The notes under the pieces were generated by a model, which worked only from the letters and a program-made list of their open reading frames with translations, made no database searches and was not told the origin of the DNA. Below, in pieces: positions 53,732-63,066 of a stretch of DNA of 64,000 nucleotides. This DNA is from Gammaproteobacteria bacterium (GTDB lineage Bacteria; Pseudomonadota; Gammaproteobacteria; Pseudomonadales; Azotimanducaceae_A), in contig DUAT01000017.1 in NCBI GenBank assembly GCA_012960755.1, positions 9,179 to 73,178 of the forward strand, in the 5' to 3' direction. Position 1 is the stretch's first letter, and every line of letters starts with the position of its first letter. The position numbers and the translations under genes were made by a program.

Positions 53732-55597
53732 CTATGGGACATCGGAAGGGTGGTCGAATAGGTAGGGCTCGAGTGTTCTTTGTGCTTCGACGCGATATTT
53801 ATGCCACTGGCCTCCACCGTAGTAAGCCAGGCTGCCGGGCTCCGCGTCTCCATGTCCATTGTAGTAGGATATACAATCCCGCAGCGGGCGGGTAATGGTA
53901 TCAGCAACCGTGCAGTGTTTAGCATACTCGTTTTCAGGTTCCTTTCTGACATCGACAATCTCGGCACCCCGGTCCCGCATTGTTTTCAACATCCATATAA
54001 TGTAGTCGCCGTGCTCCTCAATGGCATTGGTGAAATTAAAGCTGCCACCACCACCCTGGGGGCCGGAGACGATAAACAAATTTGGAAAGCCATTGCTGTG
54101 AAGGCCAAGAAACGTCTTGGTTCCCTCAGACTGCCACTTTTGATGCAGGGATTGCCCGTCACGACCCACGATCATGTTAAATGTTGATGTCGCCATCCAC
54201 TGGAATCCCGTTGCGTAAATCAGCACGTCAAGAGGATACTCAGTACCTTCATGGACAACGCCAGTCTCGCTTATCTTGCTGACGCCTCGAGGTGCAGTGT
54301 CTACCAGTGTCACATGTGGTTTGTTAAACGCGGGCAGATATTCATCGTGAAATGTCGGTCGTTTGCAGCCATAGGGGTAGTATGGTTTCAAGGCTGCAGC
54401 GGTTTTTGGATCCTCGACTATGGCGTCAACCCTGGCACGGATTTGTTCCATAATGCGAAAATTGGTTTCCAGCTGTTTCTGAATCAGCTCCTCTGGCGAC
54501 AGGGGGCTGGCGTGCACTTTTCGCACTTTGAAGTCGTCGACTTTACCCGCCAGATAGTCGTCGTTCGCCTTCATCGCTGTTCGGCCCGCTGAAATTTTCG
54601 CAAACCTGGCCCGTCTGGCCTTGGCCCAACCGGGCTCCCGGGCCCAGGTCTCAATTTCCTCTTGCGTTGTTGCGCGCTGATCACGAACATCGATGGACGA
54701 AGGCGTACGTTGAAAGACGTACAGCTCTTTGACAAACTTGGTGAGTTCAGGAATTGCCTGTACCGCCGTCGCCCCGGTACCAATAATACCGACGGTTTTA
54801 TCTTTTAGATCGATGTTGTAGTCCCATCGGGATGTGTGGAATGCGTCACCCTTAAAGGTTTCCATTCCCTCAATTCGGGCCAGCTTTGGCGTCGTCAATA
54901 TTCCATTTGCGAGGACCACGAACCTTGCACGCATCTTGTCGCCACGATCCGTCAGCACTGTCCATCGTCCGGCTTTCTCATCCCATCGCGTTTCTTCAAC
55001 AGTCGTATGAAAGAGGCAGTGGTCATAGAAGTCGAATTTCTCTGCCATGTTCTGACAATACTCCATGATTTCGAAACCGGCAGCGAATTTCATCGACGGA
55101 ATGTAGCCCATCTCTTCGAGTAACGGCAGGTAACTGTATGCCTCTACGTCACAGGCTATTCCAGGATATCGATTCCAGTACCAGGTACCGCCGACGTCAC
55201 CGCCTTTCTCACAGAATCGCACGTCATTAAACCCCGCTTCGCGAAGTTTGTACCACAGCAACAATCCGGCAAAACCTGCACCTACTACAAGAATTTCACA
55301 CTCATCAGTGAGGGCGTCCCTTTGCACGGGGTCCGCTGAGTACACATCTTCCAGATATTTACTGAACTCGCCTTCCATGGCCATATAGTCGGCTGCGCCT
55401 CTCCTTGCTTCTTTGAACTCGCGATATTTTGCTTGTTCTTCCGCATTGAAAACCGCTCCCGGAGGCGCGGGTGGCAGGGTCTTTAACGACTCATCTGCCA
55501 CAATTGAATAACCCTTGCCAGCAATTTTATCGGTTGCCTTCGAGGCGCGGGTGTTGAAGATTTTTAGCCCACTCGCTGGGTCTATTTGGATCGGCAT
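53732..55597 (-). CDS. Flavin-containing Baeyer-Villiger-type monooxygenase
   Basis: Start at Met 55597 (M-P-I-Q-I-D-P), by lack of coding character in the 77-codon upstream extension. About 621 residues. FAD motif V-V-G-A-G-F-A-G-L-L at about residue 120, G-G-T-W-Y-W-N-R-Y-P-G, BVMO fingerprint F-K-G-D-A-F-H-T-S-R-W-D, and NADP motif G-I-I-G-T-G-A-T-A-V. Converts ketones to esters or lactones in ring-opening or chain-shortening reactions. Upstream is a perfect palindrome between divergent genes. Confidence 0.93.
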   Translation of the reverse strand: MPIQIDPASGLKIFNTRASKATDKIAGKGYSIVADESLKTLPPAPPGAVFNAEEQAKYREFKEARRGAADYMAMEGEFSKYLEDVYSADPVQRDALTDECEILVVGAGFAGLLLWYKLREAGFNDVRFCEKGGDVGGTWYWNRYPGIACDVEAYSYLPLLEEMGYIPSMKFAAGFEIMEYCQNMAEKFDFYDHCLFHTTVEETRWDEKAGRWTVLTDRGDKMRARFVVLANGILTTPKLARIEGMETFKGDAFHTSRWDYNIDLKDKTVGIIGTGATAVQAIPELTKFVKELYVFQRTPSSIDVRDQRATTQEEIETWAREPGWAKARRARFAKISAGRTAMKANDDYLAGKVDDFKVRKVHASPLSPEELIQKQLETNFRIMEQIRARVDAIVEDPKTAAALKPYYPYGCKRPTFHDEYLPAFNKPHVTLVDTAPRGVSKISETGVVHEGTEYPLDVLIYATGFQWMATSTFNMIVGRDGQSLHQKWQSEGTKTFLGLHSNGFPNLFIVSGPQGGGGSFNFTNAIEEHGDYIIWMLKTMRDRGAEIVDVRKEPENEYAKHCTVADTITRPLRDCISYYNGHGDAEPGSLAYYGGGQWHKYRVEAQRTLEPYLFDHPSDVP

Positions 55598-55771
55598 GGC
55601 TTGATTCTCCAATTTCTTCTGTTCGAGGACCTGGGCCCCCGGAGTAGTTTTCGTCGTTATGGTAACCAAAATAATCTTAGATGTAACCTCACCCCTCCTG
55701 TTTGAACTCGCACAGGTCGCTTGGAAGCAGTTGAATCTGGACCTCGATCGCGTAGTATTGCGAATCTGATC

Positions 55772-55794
55772 TAGTAGTCCTTCAAGGACTACTA
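55772..55794. promoter_or_regulatory. 23-base perfect palindrome, candidate operator
   Basis: Arms TAGTAGTCCTT and AAGGACTACTA around a single central C. It is in the short divergent interval, 175 bases from the BVMO start and 26 bases upstream of the secreted-protein start. A TetR- or GntR-type operator is a natural guess; no regulator gene is adjacent. It has no T tract, so it is not a typical terminator. Confidence 0.7.
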
Positions 55795-55819
55795 ACCTCA
55801 TGAAGCCAAGGATAGAACC

Positions 55820-56743
55820 ATGGATCACCCAGGCACGAGATTGTGCACCACACTACTGTTCGTACTCGCTGTAGCGAGCAATAGCCCAGTAAGCCATAGC
55901 GCGGCGAGTGAATCTGAAACAGAACACGCGACACGGATCGACAGTGTTGCAACCTACATTGATCGCAGCTATGGATTTTCAATCAAACTGGCAAGGGATT
56001 TCCATCTCTCCAGTGAAGAACAGGACGTGCTCTTTTTCCGGTCCCGGGAACGCAAAGGTACCGTGATCATCAGACCCAGACCAGGTTTATCGGTGTCCTC
56101 GATCCAGGCAGCAATGCGCAACGGATTCGATTCTGAAGCGATCAAGCTGACGCCCACCGGCCCCCCTGTCACCCTCAACCTCAGCAACGGTCAGGGACTT
56201 TCCAGAGAAGTGGGCGGCACGATCAATGGTGTTGAAGTACAAGGTACACTTGCCGGGGTTATTGGGGGTAATCAGCAGGGCTATATGATCCTGGTCGGGA
56301 CTATCAAAGGAAGCTGGGTAGGTTTCAAAACAAGCGCCCTGGCCATGTTAAACAGCCTGACCATCAGACCTGTCGAATTCGGATACGCACACGAGCGATG
56401 GCAGAAACGCCTGCAGGGTTATCGGCTCGTCTTTGTGCAGGGCTATGGTAGTTATATCTGGGGGGGTGCCCAGGTTTCCGAGTATCACTTTTGCAGTGAC
56501 GGCACCTTCAGGCAACGGACGGATACGACAAACACCTACAGCACGGGTTTGCGGCGATCAACCTACGGCACCACCAGCAAGGGCAAGGGTACCTGGGGAA
56601 TTCAGCTGGTGCAGAATGACCCATATTTGAAAATAGTGACTAAAAATGGCTCACAAGCAACTTTTCCTGTCGCCGACAGGGAAGGTTACATTTTTCTCGG
56701 AGATATACCTTACCAACTTGCACAAAATCAACTCTGCCAATAG
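55820..56743 (+). CDS. Secreted protein of unknown function
   Basis: A 307-residue protein with a signal peptide (L-L-F-V-L-A-V-A-S-N-S, then A-A-S-E). The middle carries a beta-rich region (I-K-L-A-R-D-F-H-L, R-K-G-T-V-I-I-R-P-R-P-G) and the C-terminal part a W-G-G-A-Q, Y-H-F-C-S-D-G-T-F motif, a pattern seen in periplasmic proteins of unknown function. Two Cys could form a disulfide. Immediately upstream is the palindrome. Convergent with a hot-dog gene. Confidence 0.8.
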   Translation: MDHPGTRLCTTLLFVLAVASNSPVSHSAASESETEHATRIDSVATYIDRSYGFSIKLARDFHLSSEEQDVLFFRSRERKGTVIIRPRPGLSVSSIQAAMRNGFDSEAIKLTPTGPPVTLNLSNGQGLSREVGGTINGVEVQGTLAGVIGGNQQGYMILVGTIKGSWVGFKTSALAMLNSLTIRPVEFGYAHERWQKRLQGYRLVFVQGYGSYIWGGAQVSEYHFCSDGTFRQRTDTTNTYSTGLRRSTYGTTSKGKGTWGIQLVQNDPYLKIVTKNGSQATFPVADREGYIFLGDIPYQLAQNQLCQ

Positions 56744-56756
56744 CTCATTCTGGGAT

Positions 56757-57581
56757 TCAGGTTCCCCTCGGCCGGAAAATTGTATGGTGGCGAATAGTCG
56801 CAAGTTCGCCCATATCATCGCTGACGATTCCATCAAGTACCTGGTACCAGTGATCATTCCGATCATAAGCATCAACGATTTGGGCACCCACTGTAATCAT
56901 ATGATCCGACCTTGCCTCACGCCGGTGCTGGATTTGGCTGCGTACGTGAATCGTAGGGCCATAGGTAAAATTGTGACGCGTCAACGGTGCCATCCGTGCC
57001 GCAAGAAAGTAGGGATGCACAAAACCAGGCTCGACCTTCGTCTGCAAATAGCGCTCCGTTGTTAAACCAAGATCCTCGTCGACCATATTTCTGGCCGCGT
57101 CGGCACTGACAAAAACAGCCAGTGGACGTAGTGGCTGCCAAAGAGGCACATGCTCAAGATCATAACCCGGTAACAGGTCGAGTGCGTCTAACCCAGGTGA
57201 TGATACAGGCGGCTTAAGATCGCCAAGCCATGGCGCCTCATCCAGACCTGCGGTGCCATCCAGCACGACTCTTTCGTCACCTTCATTACCCGCTCTGCAG
57301 GTAACAGCCCAGGTTTTACCATCTCGTTTGACGACGGTTCGCAGGGCGTCCCCCGCATAGAGCGGTCGCTTTAAACTGTAATCAACCCAGCCCCTGTCAA
57401 GCCATTGTTCGCCAAGAGCGCGGGCAATAGTTGCCGCAGCCCAACCATAGGTTCTTACACCAGCGACTAACGCGCCTGCATATCCAGCCGCATCAGCACC
57501 TGCCGCGTCGTGTATGGGATTAGGCACACCCTTCGGTGGAGGGTCAGCGGTGGCGACCACAGTATCAACAAACTGATCCAA
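56757..57581 (-). CDS. Hot-dog-fold protein (MaoC-type, possibly two-domain)
   Basis: A 274-residue protein. The first half shows W-V-D-Y-S-L-K-R-P-L-Y-A-G-D-A-L-R-T-V-V, a hot-dog strand-helix pattern; the second carries V-H-P-Y-F-L-A-A and Y-G-P-T-I-H-V-R-S. Double hot-dog acyl-CoA dehydratases have about this length. Catalytic residues are not clear. It is divergent from the LLM gene and has no ribosome-binding site that I could fix. Confidence 0.6.
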   Translation of the reverse strand: MDQFVDTVVATADPPPKGVPNPIHDAAGADAAGYAGALVAGVRTYGWAAATIARALGEQWLDRGWVDYSLKRPLYAGDALRTVVKRDGKTWAVTCRAGNEGDERVVLDGTAGLDEAPWLGDLKPPVSSPGLDALDLLPGYDLEHVPLWQPLRPLAVFVSADAARNMVDEDLGLTTERYLQTKVEPGFVHPYFLAARMAPLTRHNFTYGPTIHVRSQIQHRREARSDHMITVGAQIVDAYDRNDHWYQVLDGIVSDDMGELATIRHHTIFRPRGT

Positions 57582-57707
57582 GAATTTACCCCAATCTTAT
57601 CCAATGAAAGATTCTTCAGTTCTGGCGTAAAAAATAACCAGGCTTGCATGATATCCTCCACTTATCCTATAACAAAGACAATTAACCCGGAACCAGAGGT
57701 AGCTGAA

Positions 57708-58748
57708 ATGCAAACATGCACCTGGGCACCCACCACCTTTGCAGGAACAAAGGTGGTCAAAGATCAACATTCAACAAGAGAAACAGCAAGAGAAATGCCA
57801 ACCGGTGATCAGTTGACCCAACTGGTGGCGACCTACGTCGCAAGACTGGAAGACCTGGGTTTGTCGCACATCCTGATTGCACAACGCTGGTGGGGCAACG
57901 CGAAAGAAATCGAGGGCTCTTCCCTGGATTGCCTTGCAATGACCAGCTATATAGCGGCCTGCACGTCCTCAATTCAAATGGTTACGGCGATTCATCCCGG
58001 GTTTTTCCATCCCAGCGTCATCGCTAAGTGGGCTGCCACGCTTGACAACCTTACGAAGGGGCGCTGGAGTATCAATGTGACCAGTGGCTGGAACATGGAA
58101 GAGTTTTCCATGTACGGCATCGACCCATTGACGCATGACGAGCGTTACAAGCGATCATCCGAATTTATCGATGTGTTGCGTGGCGCCTGGCAACACCCGG
58201 TTTTTGACTACCAGGGCGAGTACTACCAGGTGAAGAACCTGGTTATGCAGCCTAGACCTACCGGTCCCCTCGAGGTTTTTCAGGGTGGCCAATCTGACGC
58301 TGCCATCCGAATGGCTTGTCACCACTCAGACTGGATGTTCCTGAACGGCGGCTCGTTGGATAAGATTCAGGGCATCATCAAAAGGGTACGTTCTGTCGCA
58401 GAAGAGGAAGGACGGTGCCCCAGATTTGCGGTGTACGGAATCCCGATCTGTCGGGAAACAGACGCAGAGGCCTATGCCGTCATCGACAACATGATCAGCA
58501 ATATGGATCCCGCTGTGCTGGCAAAACGCAAGGAACGCGTCAGTGGTGCCGAGGGTATGTGGGCGAATGCCGACAAGCTGGGCATGCTGGATACCAACGA
58601 AGGGTACTCGACAGGGTTGATCGGGGCACCAGACACAATACTCGAACAGATCCGGCAACTAAATGCGGCGGGCGTTGATATGCTGCATCTGGCTCTTGGT
58701 GACAAGCTTTTCGAGCAAGAGGTATTGCCCCTCATCCACGCAATCTAG
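57708..58748 (+). CDS. LLM-class FMN-dependent monooxygenase, SsuD-like
   Basis: Start at ATG 57708, preceded by AGAGGT; an in-frame Met at 57648 is the alternative. About 346 residues. Strong resemblance to alkanesulfonate/sulfone-type monooxygenases: Q-M-V-T-A-I-H-P-G, R-W-S-I-N-V-T-S-G-W-N, Y-G-I-D, H-D-E-R-Y-K-R-S-S-E-F and P-T-G-P-L-E-V-F-Q-G-G-Q-S. Such enzymes use reduced FMN from a partner. Located immediately upstream (67 bases) of a CoA-transferase gene. Confidence 0.9.
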   Translation: MQTCTWAPTTFAGTKVVKDQHSTRETAREMPTGDQLTQLVATYVARLEDLGLSHILIAQRWWGNAKEIEGSSLDCLAMTSYIAACTSSIQMVTAIHPGFFHPSVIAKWAATLDNLTKGRWSINVTSGWNMEEFSMYGIDPLTHDERYKRSSEFIDVLRGAWQHPVFDYQGEYYQVKNLVMQPRPTGPLEVFQGGQSDAAIRMACHHSDWMFLNGGSLDKIQGIIKRVRSVAEEEGRCPRFAVYGIPICRETDAEAYAVIDNMISNMDPAVLAKRKERVSGAEGMWANADKLGMLDTNEGYSTGLIGAPDTILEQIRQLNAAGVDMLHLALGDKLFEQEVLPLIHAI

Positions 58749-58815
58749 TGTCCTGCCCCGTAAAGATGGCAATCTGTGATATCTTATTTGTTTTTATACA
58801 TGGGGACTTTGGCCT

Positions 58816-60009
58816 ATGGATATTCTAGAAGGCATTCGCGTCCTCGACTTCGGGCGCTATATTGCGGGTCCGTTCTGTGGTGCACTTCTGGCAGATCTCG
58901 GCGCAGATGTAATCCGGATCGAGAAGGTGAACGGCAGCGAAGATCGTTACATCACTCCGGTGAACCCGGGCCATCCTGATGGCGAAGTCGGTTCAACCTT
59001 CCTGCAATTGAATCGAAACAAGCGCGGCATGACCCTGAACCCAAAGAAACCCGGATCTGAGATCATCAAACAGCGCCTGATTAAGTCGGCCGATGTCGTG
59101 CTTGCGAATATGCCTCAATCCGGCTTAAGGGATATTGGTATTGACTACCAGTCCCTGACGCTGATAAAGCCGAACATTATTCTCGCCAGCAGTTCAGCAT
59201 TTGGTACAACCGGACCCTTTGCTGACCGGGTCGGATTCGATGGCGTTGCACAGGCCATGTCCAGCAACCTGCACCTGACGGGAGAGACAGACCAACCGAC
59301 TCGAAACTATCACCCCTATGTGGACTTTACGACGGGTTCACTGAACACCATCGCAATTCTGGCTGCCATCATGCACCGCAATCAGACCGGAGAAGGTCAG
59401 GAAGTACAGGGTGCGCTATTGGCATCGGCGCTTACCGTCGCCGGGGGAACCCTGATAGAACAGGCTGTCACTGGCGTAGACCGTGTCGCTTCAGGCAATC
59501 GCGGCCAGACTGCGGCACCGTCAGACACCTTTAAAACCAATGATGGCTGGCTCCTGGTCAGTGTTGTTGGCCAACCTTTATTCGAGCGATGGGCCAAACT
59601 CATGGGCGAAGATCACTGGCTGACCGATCCACGTTTTGCCACCGATGCAAGCCGTGGTGACCACAGTGAAATAATCAGTGAACGCATGCAGGTCTGGACG
59701 TCGGAACGCTCCAGCGAAGAAGTACTGGACGCCCTCGATAACGCCCGTATTCCCTGTGGCGAAGTGTTAACCCCACAACAGGCATTGCATCACCCGCAAG
59801 TTGAGGCCATGCACTATCTGGATGAGGTCGAATACCCTGGTGTGCCGGGAACCTATCCCTTACCCAGACTCCCTATTGAATTCAGCAAGATCAAAAGAGA
59901 AAAACCCCGCCGACCGCCTTTATTGAGTGAACACACCGACGATATTCTCGGTGAGCTTGGATTCTCAGACAACGAAATCAGCAGCTTTCGGGAAGAGCGA
60001 ATCGTGTGA
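58816..60009 (+). CDS. Single-domain class III CoA-transferase, paralogue D
   Basis: A 397-residue CaiB/BaiF protein: V-L-D-F-G-R-Y-I-A-G-P-F, L-A-D-L-G-A-D-V-I-R-I-E-K, S-S-A-F-G-T-T-G-P-F, and the late L-L-S-E-H-T-D-D-I-L-G-E. At the position of the catalytic Asp is Gln198 (Q-E-V-Q-G-A), so normal aspartyl-CoA chemistry is doubtful; it may have an altered mechanism, or be a racemase-like or partner subunit. Confidence 0.88.
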   Translation: MDILEGIRVLDFGRYIAGPFCGALLADLGADVIRIEKVNGSEDRYITPVNPGHPDGEVGSTFLQLNRNKRGMTLNPKKPGSEIIKQRLIKSADVVLANMPQSGLRDIGIDYQSLTLIKPNIILASSSAFGTTGPFADRVGFDGVAQAMSSNLHLTGETDQPTRNYHPYVDFTTGSLNTIAILAAIMHRNQTGEGQEVQGALLASALTVAGGTLIEQAVTGVDRVASGNRGQTAAPSDTFKTNDGWLLVSVVGQPLFERWAKLMGEDHWLTDPRFATDASRGDHSEIISERMQVWTSERSSEEVLDALDNARIPCGEVLTPQQALHHPQVEAMHYLDEVEYPGVPGTYPLPRLPIEFSKIKREKPRRPPLLSEHTDDILGELGFSDNEISSFREERIV

Positions 60010-60103
60010 TCGACCAGGTAACCTTACATAAGCTATACAAGCCGTAACCGTCATTGTTATTCTAGGCTGGTGACAAGACTTAATATTAAAACAGGGAAAT
60101 CCC

Positions 60104-60538
60104 ATGGCTGAATACATCCCCCCGGCGTTGGACTGGGTACGCAAGCAAGTTGAGTTGTATGAAGGTAGCGGCGGCAAGGAGGGTTCGACTTTGCTGGATA
60201 CCGGCATGCCCTGCATTATCGTAACCCATATTGGTAACAAAACAGGAGCAACCCGAAAAATTCCACTCATGCGGGTCAAAGTCGAGAACAGTTATGTGTT
60301 AATTGGCTCCATGGGCGGGCAACCAAAGAATCCTGTCTGGGTCTACAATCTCAGAGCCAGGCCTGTGGTTGAAATACGTGACAAAACCGAGGTGACCAAA
60401 ATGCAGGTTCGTGAGGTCACAAACGACCCGGAACGGCAGCGTTTGTGGGACGCAAGCGCAGAAGCCTACCCGCCCTACAATGACTATCAGGCAAAAACAT
60501 CTCGCAGAATCCCTGTGTTTATTGCAGAACCAGCCTGA
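60104..60538 (+). CDS. Deazaflavin (F420)-dependent nitroreductase-family protein, Ddn-like
   Basis: A 144-residue split-barrel protein: T-H-I-G-N-K-T-G-A-T-R-K-I-P-L and L-I-G-S-M-G-G-Q-P-K-N-P-V-W-V-Y-N-L, both typical of the Ddn (Rv3547-like) family, known to use F420H2 in actinobacteria. Cofactor in this organism is unknown. It follows a CoA-transferase gene by about 94 bases on the same strand. Confidence 0.85.
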   Translation: MAEYIPPALDWVRKQVELYEGSGGKEGSTLLDTGMPCIIVTHIGNKTGATRKIPLMRVKVENSYVLIGSMGGQPKNPVWVYNLRARPVVEIRDKTEVTKMQVREVTNDPERQRLWDASAEAYPPYNDYQAKTSRRIPVFIAEPA

Positions 60539-60594
60539 CCTTCATCTCGCTGATCCGCTTGCATGCGGCCACACCCGCCGCATGCAGAATGATT

Positions 60595-63036
60595 TTACCT
60601 GGCAGCCACAGGAACGGTGCCCACAACATCGTCAATGACGAGCTCCACGAGTTGGTCTGACGTCAGTCCGGCAATACCAGTCAACACCTCCTCAACATGT
60701 TCACCGAGTAATGGCGCCCGCTGATCCGGTACAGGTTCCGCAAAGCGAAAGCGGTAAGGCTGGTTGGGGTAGTGCTTGACTCCAAGACCGGGTCGATCCT
60801 GGGCAAGAAAGCTACCCCGGGCTTTAAGTTGCGGGTCATCGAGTAGTTCCGGTCCGCGCATCACGGCACCTGCAGGTACGCCCATACCCTGCAACTGGTT
60901 CATCAGGTCGATATGATTATATGATCGGGTCCACGCGTTTATGACCGCGTCGATTTCCCGTCGATGTTTCAGACGGGCTGAACAATCCTGATATGCATTT
61001 AACACCTCCTGTTTATCCATCGCGCTTGCTATCACAGAGCGGAGCGCTCGCCAGTGTGCTTCGGTTTTGCAGGTAATCGCGATCCAGGAATCCCCACTGC
61101 ATTGATAGACACCCTGGGGTGCATAGCTTCGATGGTTATTACCTGTGCGACCAGGGTCTTTATTCGCCAGAGACCAGCCTGTCATCACATCACCGATATA
61201 AAGATTGCAGGCCTCAAGCTGGCTGAGGTTAATATGTTGACCTTCGCCGGTTTTGTTTCTGTGGTGCAAAGCTGCCAGTAATGCATTGGCACCCATGACA
61301 CCGGAAAACAGATCTCCTCCTGTCATGCCCGTAAACAACGGTTCGTCATCTTCATAACCTGTCAGGTGGGCAATGCCGGACATCTGCTCCGTGGACATGC
61401 CGAAAGCCACATAGTCACGCCAGGATGTCTCCTGACCAAAACCGGAGAGAGACAACATAATTAATCCGGGGTTTATGTTCCGCAGGACTTCATAAGACAA
61501 ACCAAAATTTTCCATAACTCGAGGGGTGTAATTTTCAATCAGCACATCGGCATTCTTGACCATCTCCTTGATGACGTCACTACCACGCGGGTCTTTAAGA
61601 TTCAGAGTGATATCACGTTTTTTTCGATTAACCCAGTTGAAATAGGGAGAGGCTTCCCAGGTTGGCACATCGCCCGGTTGGCCTGCGGTGGCGGAACCTC
61701 GCCAGCCATCTATGCGTTGAATAGACTCGACCTTAATCACATCGGCCCCGGCATCAGCGGCTATCTGGGCGGCGACCGGTCCGGCAAAAAACATCGACAG
61801 ATCCAGTATCCTGAGACCTTTAAGGGGTGATGTATGTTCTGTCACCTTAATCGCGCGGGCTTCCGGTTTCGCCCCCAGCTCAGACATGACCTCTTCCGTA
61901 TGTTCACCCAGTAAAGGCGGCCGATAAGGTTGTGGCGCGGTCACGGCTGACTTAAACGGTATACCGGGAACTCTTACCTCACCGGCTACAGGATGGTCCA
62001 ATGCAACGAAGAACTGCCGCTCAAGGTGCGGCGCCAGTTCAAAGATCTCTTTCATATTCGGCACGAGCCCAAACGGTACCCGGGCGGCTTCTGCTTCATG
62101 AAACAACTGTTCAGCGGTCCTGCCTTTCAAAGCGGCAGAGAAGGCCGCACGCACCTCCTCTATTTTTTCATTAGGATTCGTCCAGGTAAGATCTTGATAA
62201 CGTGGATCGGTCGCGATATCACCACGGCCAAGAAAATCACAGAGCATTTGCCATTGCGCCAGGGTCAGCGCATTCAGGCCAATATAACCTGCTTCTGTGG
62301 GTAATATGAAAGCGGCTCCCGCGCCCGAGCCAATACTGGAGTACCTGGTGGGTAGCAGCCCGCGATACTCATACAACAGAGTCGGTAACTGTGCGCCAGT
62401 GAGCACCGCCTCCTGGGCGCTGACATCGATATGCTCGCCATGGCCATGACGCTCACGCCCAAAAATTGCCATCTGTGTAGCTGTCGCAGCAAAGGCACCG
62501 GTAAGCGTTTCGGTAATCGCCCCGCCCGCCTGCAAGGGCTCCCGATCCGGGGTACCGCAAAAATTTGCCCAGCCACCGACGGCGCAGTTAATCAGGTGTG
62601 AGGATTCGTATCCTGACTTCGGGCCGAAAGACCCGAAGCCGGATATTGTCGTCAGGATACAGGCCGCATTCCATTGCCTGAACTGGTCATAACCCAGACC
62701 CTTTTTTTCCAGCGACTCAATAGATTCCGAGGCGATAACAACATCATAGTATGCAACCAATTTGGCAAGCTGCTGGCGTCCTGCATCCGTATCAAGGTCC
62801 AGCACGATACTTCGCTTGCTTGTGTTGAAATAAAAGAACGTCGCGCTTTCTTCGATACTGCGGGTGTCATCTGGAAACGGGCCCTGATAGCGCGTTTCGT
62901 CCCCGGCGGGGCTTTCGACCTTGACGACATTTGCCCCCAGGTCACCGAGCAGTTTGGAACAAAACGGCCCGGCGATGCCTGCTGATATGTCAAGGATATT
63001 AAGTTCACTGAGGGGTTCGTCGGGTCGCGTTTTCAT
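60595..63036 (-). CDS. Fused tandem class III CoA-transferase, paralogue E
   Basis: An 813-residue two-domain CaiB/BaiF protein, distinct from A, B and C. Domain 1 has the catalytic Asp204 (H-I-D-V-S-A-Q); domain 2 has Asn603 at that place (H-I-N-L-S-Q). Other motifs are intact: L-G-D-L-G-A-N-V-V-K-V-E-S and A-D-A-G-A-D-V-I-K-V-E-S. One active and one structural domain is a possible reading. Confidence 0.92.
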   Translation of the reverse strand: MKTRPDEPLSELNILDISAGIAGPFCSKLLGDLGANVVKVESPAGDETRYQGPFPDDTRSIEESATFFYFNTSKRSIVLDLDTDAGRQQLAKLVAYYDVVIASESIESLEKKGLGYDQFRQWNAACILTTISGFGSFGPKSGYESSHLINCAVGGWANFCGTPDREPLQAGGAITETLTGAFAATATQMAIFGRERHGHGEHIDVSAQEAVLTGAQLPTLLYEYRGLLPTRYSSIGSGAGAAFILPTEAGYIGLNALTLAQWQMLCDFLGRGDIATDPRYQDLTWTNPNEKIEEVRAAFSAALKGRTAEQLFHEAEAARVPFGLVPNMKEIFELAPHLERQFFVALDHPVAGEVRVPGIPFKSAVTAPQPYRPPLLGEHTEEVMSELGAKPEARAIKVTEHTSPLKGLRILDLSMFFAGPVAAQIAADAGADVIKVESIQRIDGWRGSATAGQPGDVPTWEASPYFNWVNRKKRDITLNLKDPRGSDVIKEMVKNADVLIENYTPRVMENFGLSYEVLRNINPGLIMLSLSGFGQETSWRDYVAFGMSTEQMSGIAHLTGYEDDEPLFTGMTGGDLFSGVMGANALLAALHHRNKTGEGQHINLSQLEACNLYIGDVMTGWSLANKDPGRTGNNHRSYAPQGVYQCSGDSWIAITCKTEAHWRALRSVIASAMDKQEVLNAYQDCSARLKHRREIDAVINAWTRSYNHIDLMNQLQGMGVPAGAVMRGPELLDDPQLKARGSFLAQDRPGLGVKHYPNQPYRFRFAEPVPDQRAPLLGEHVEEVLTGIAGLTSDQLVELVIDDVVGTVPVAAR

Positions 63037-63066
63037 TCCATGCTCCCAGGGTTCCCATACTGGTTT

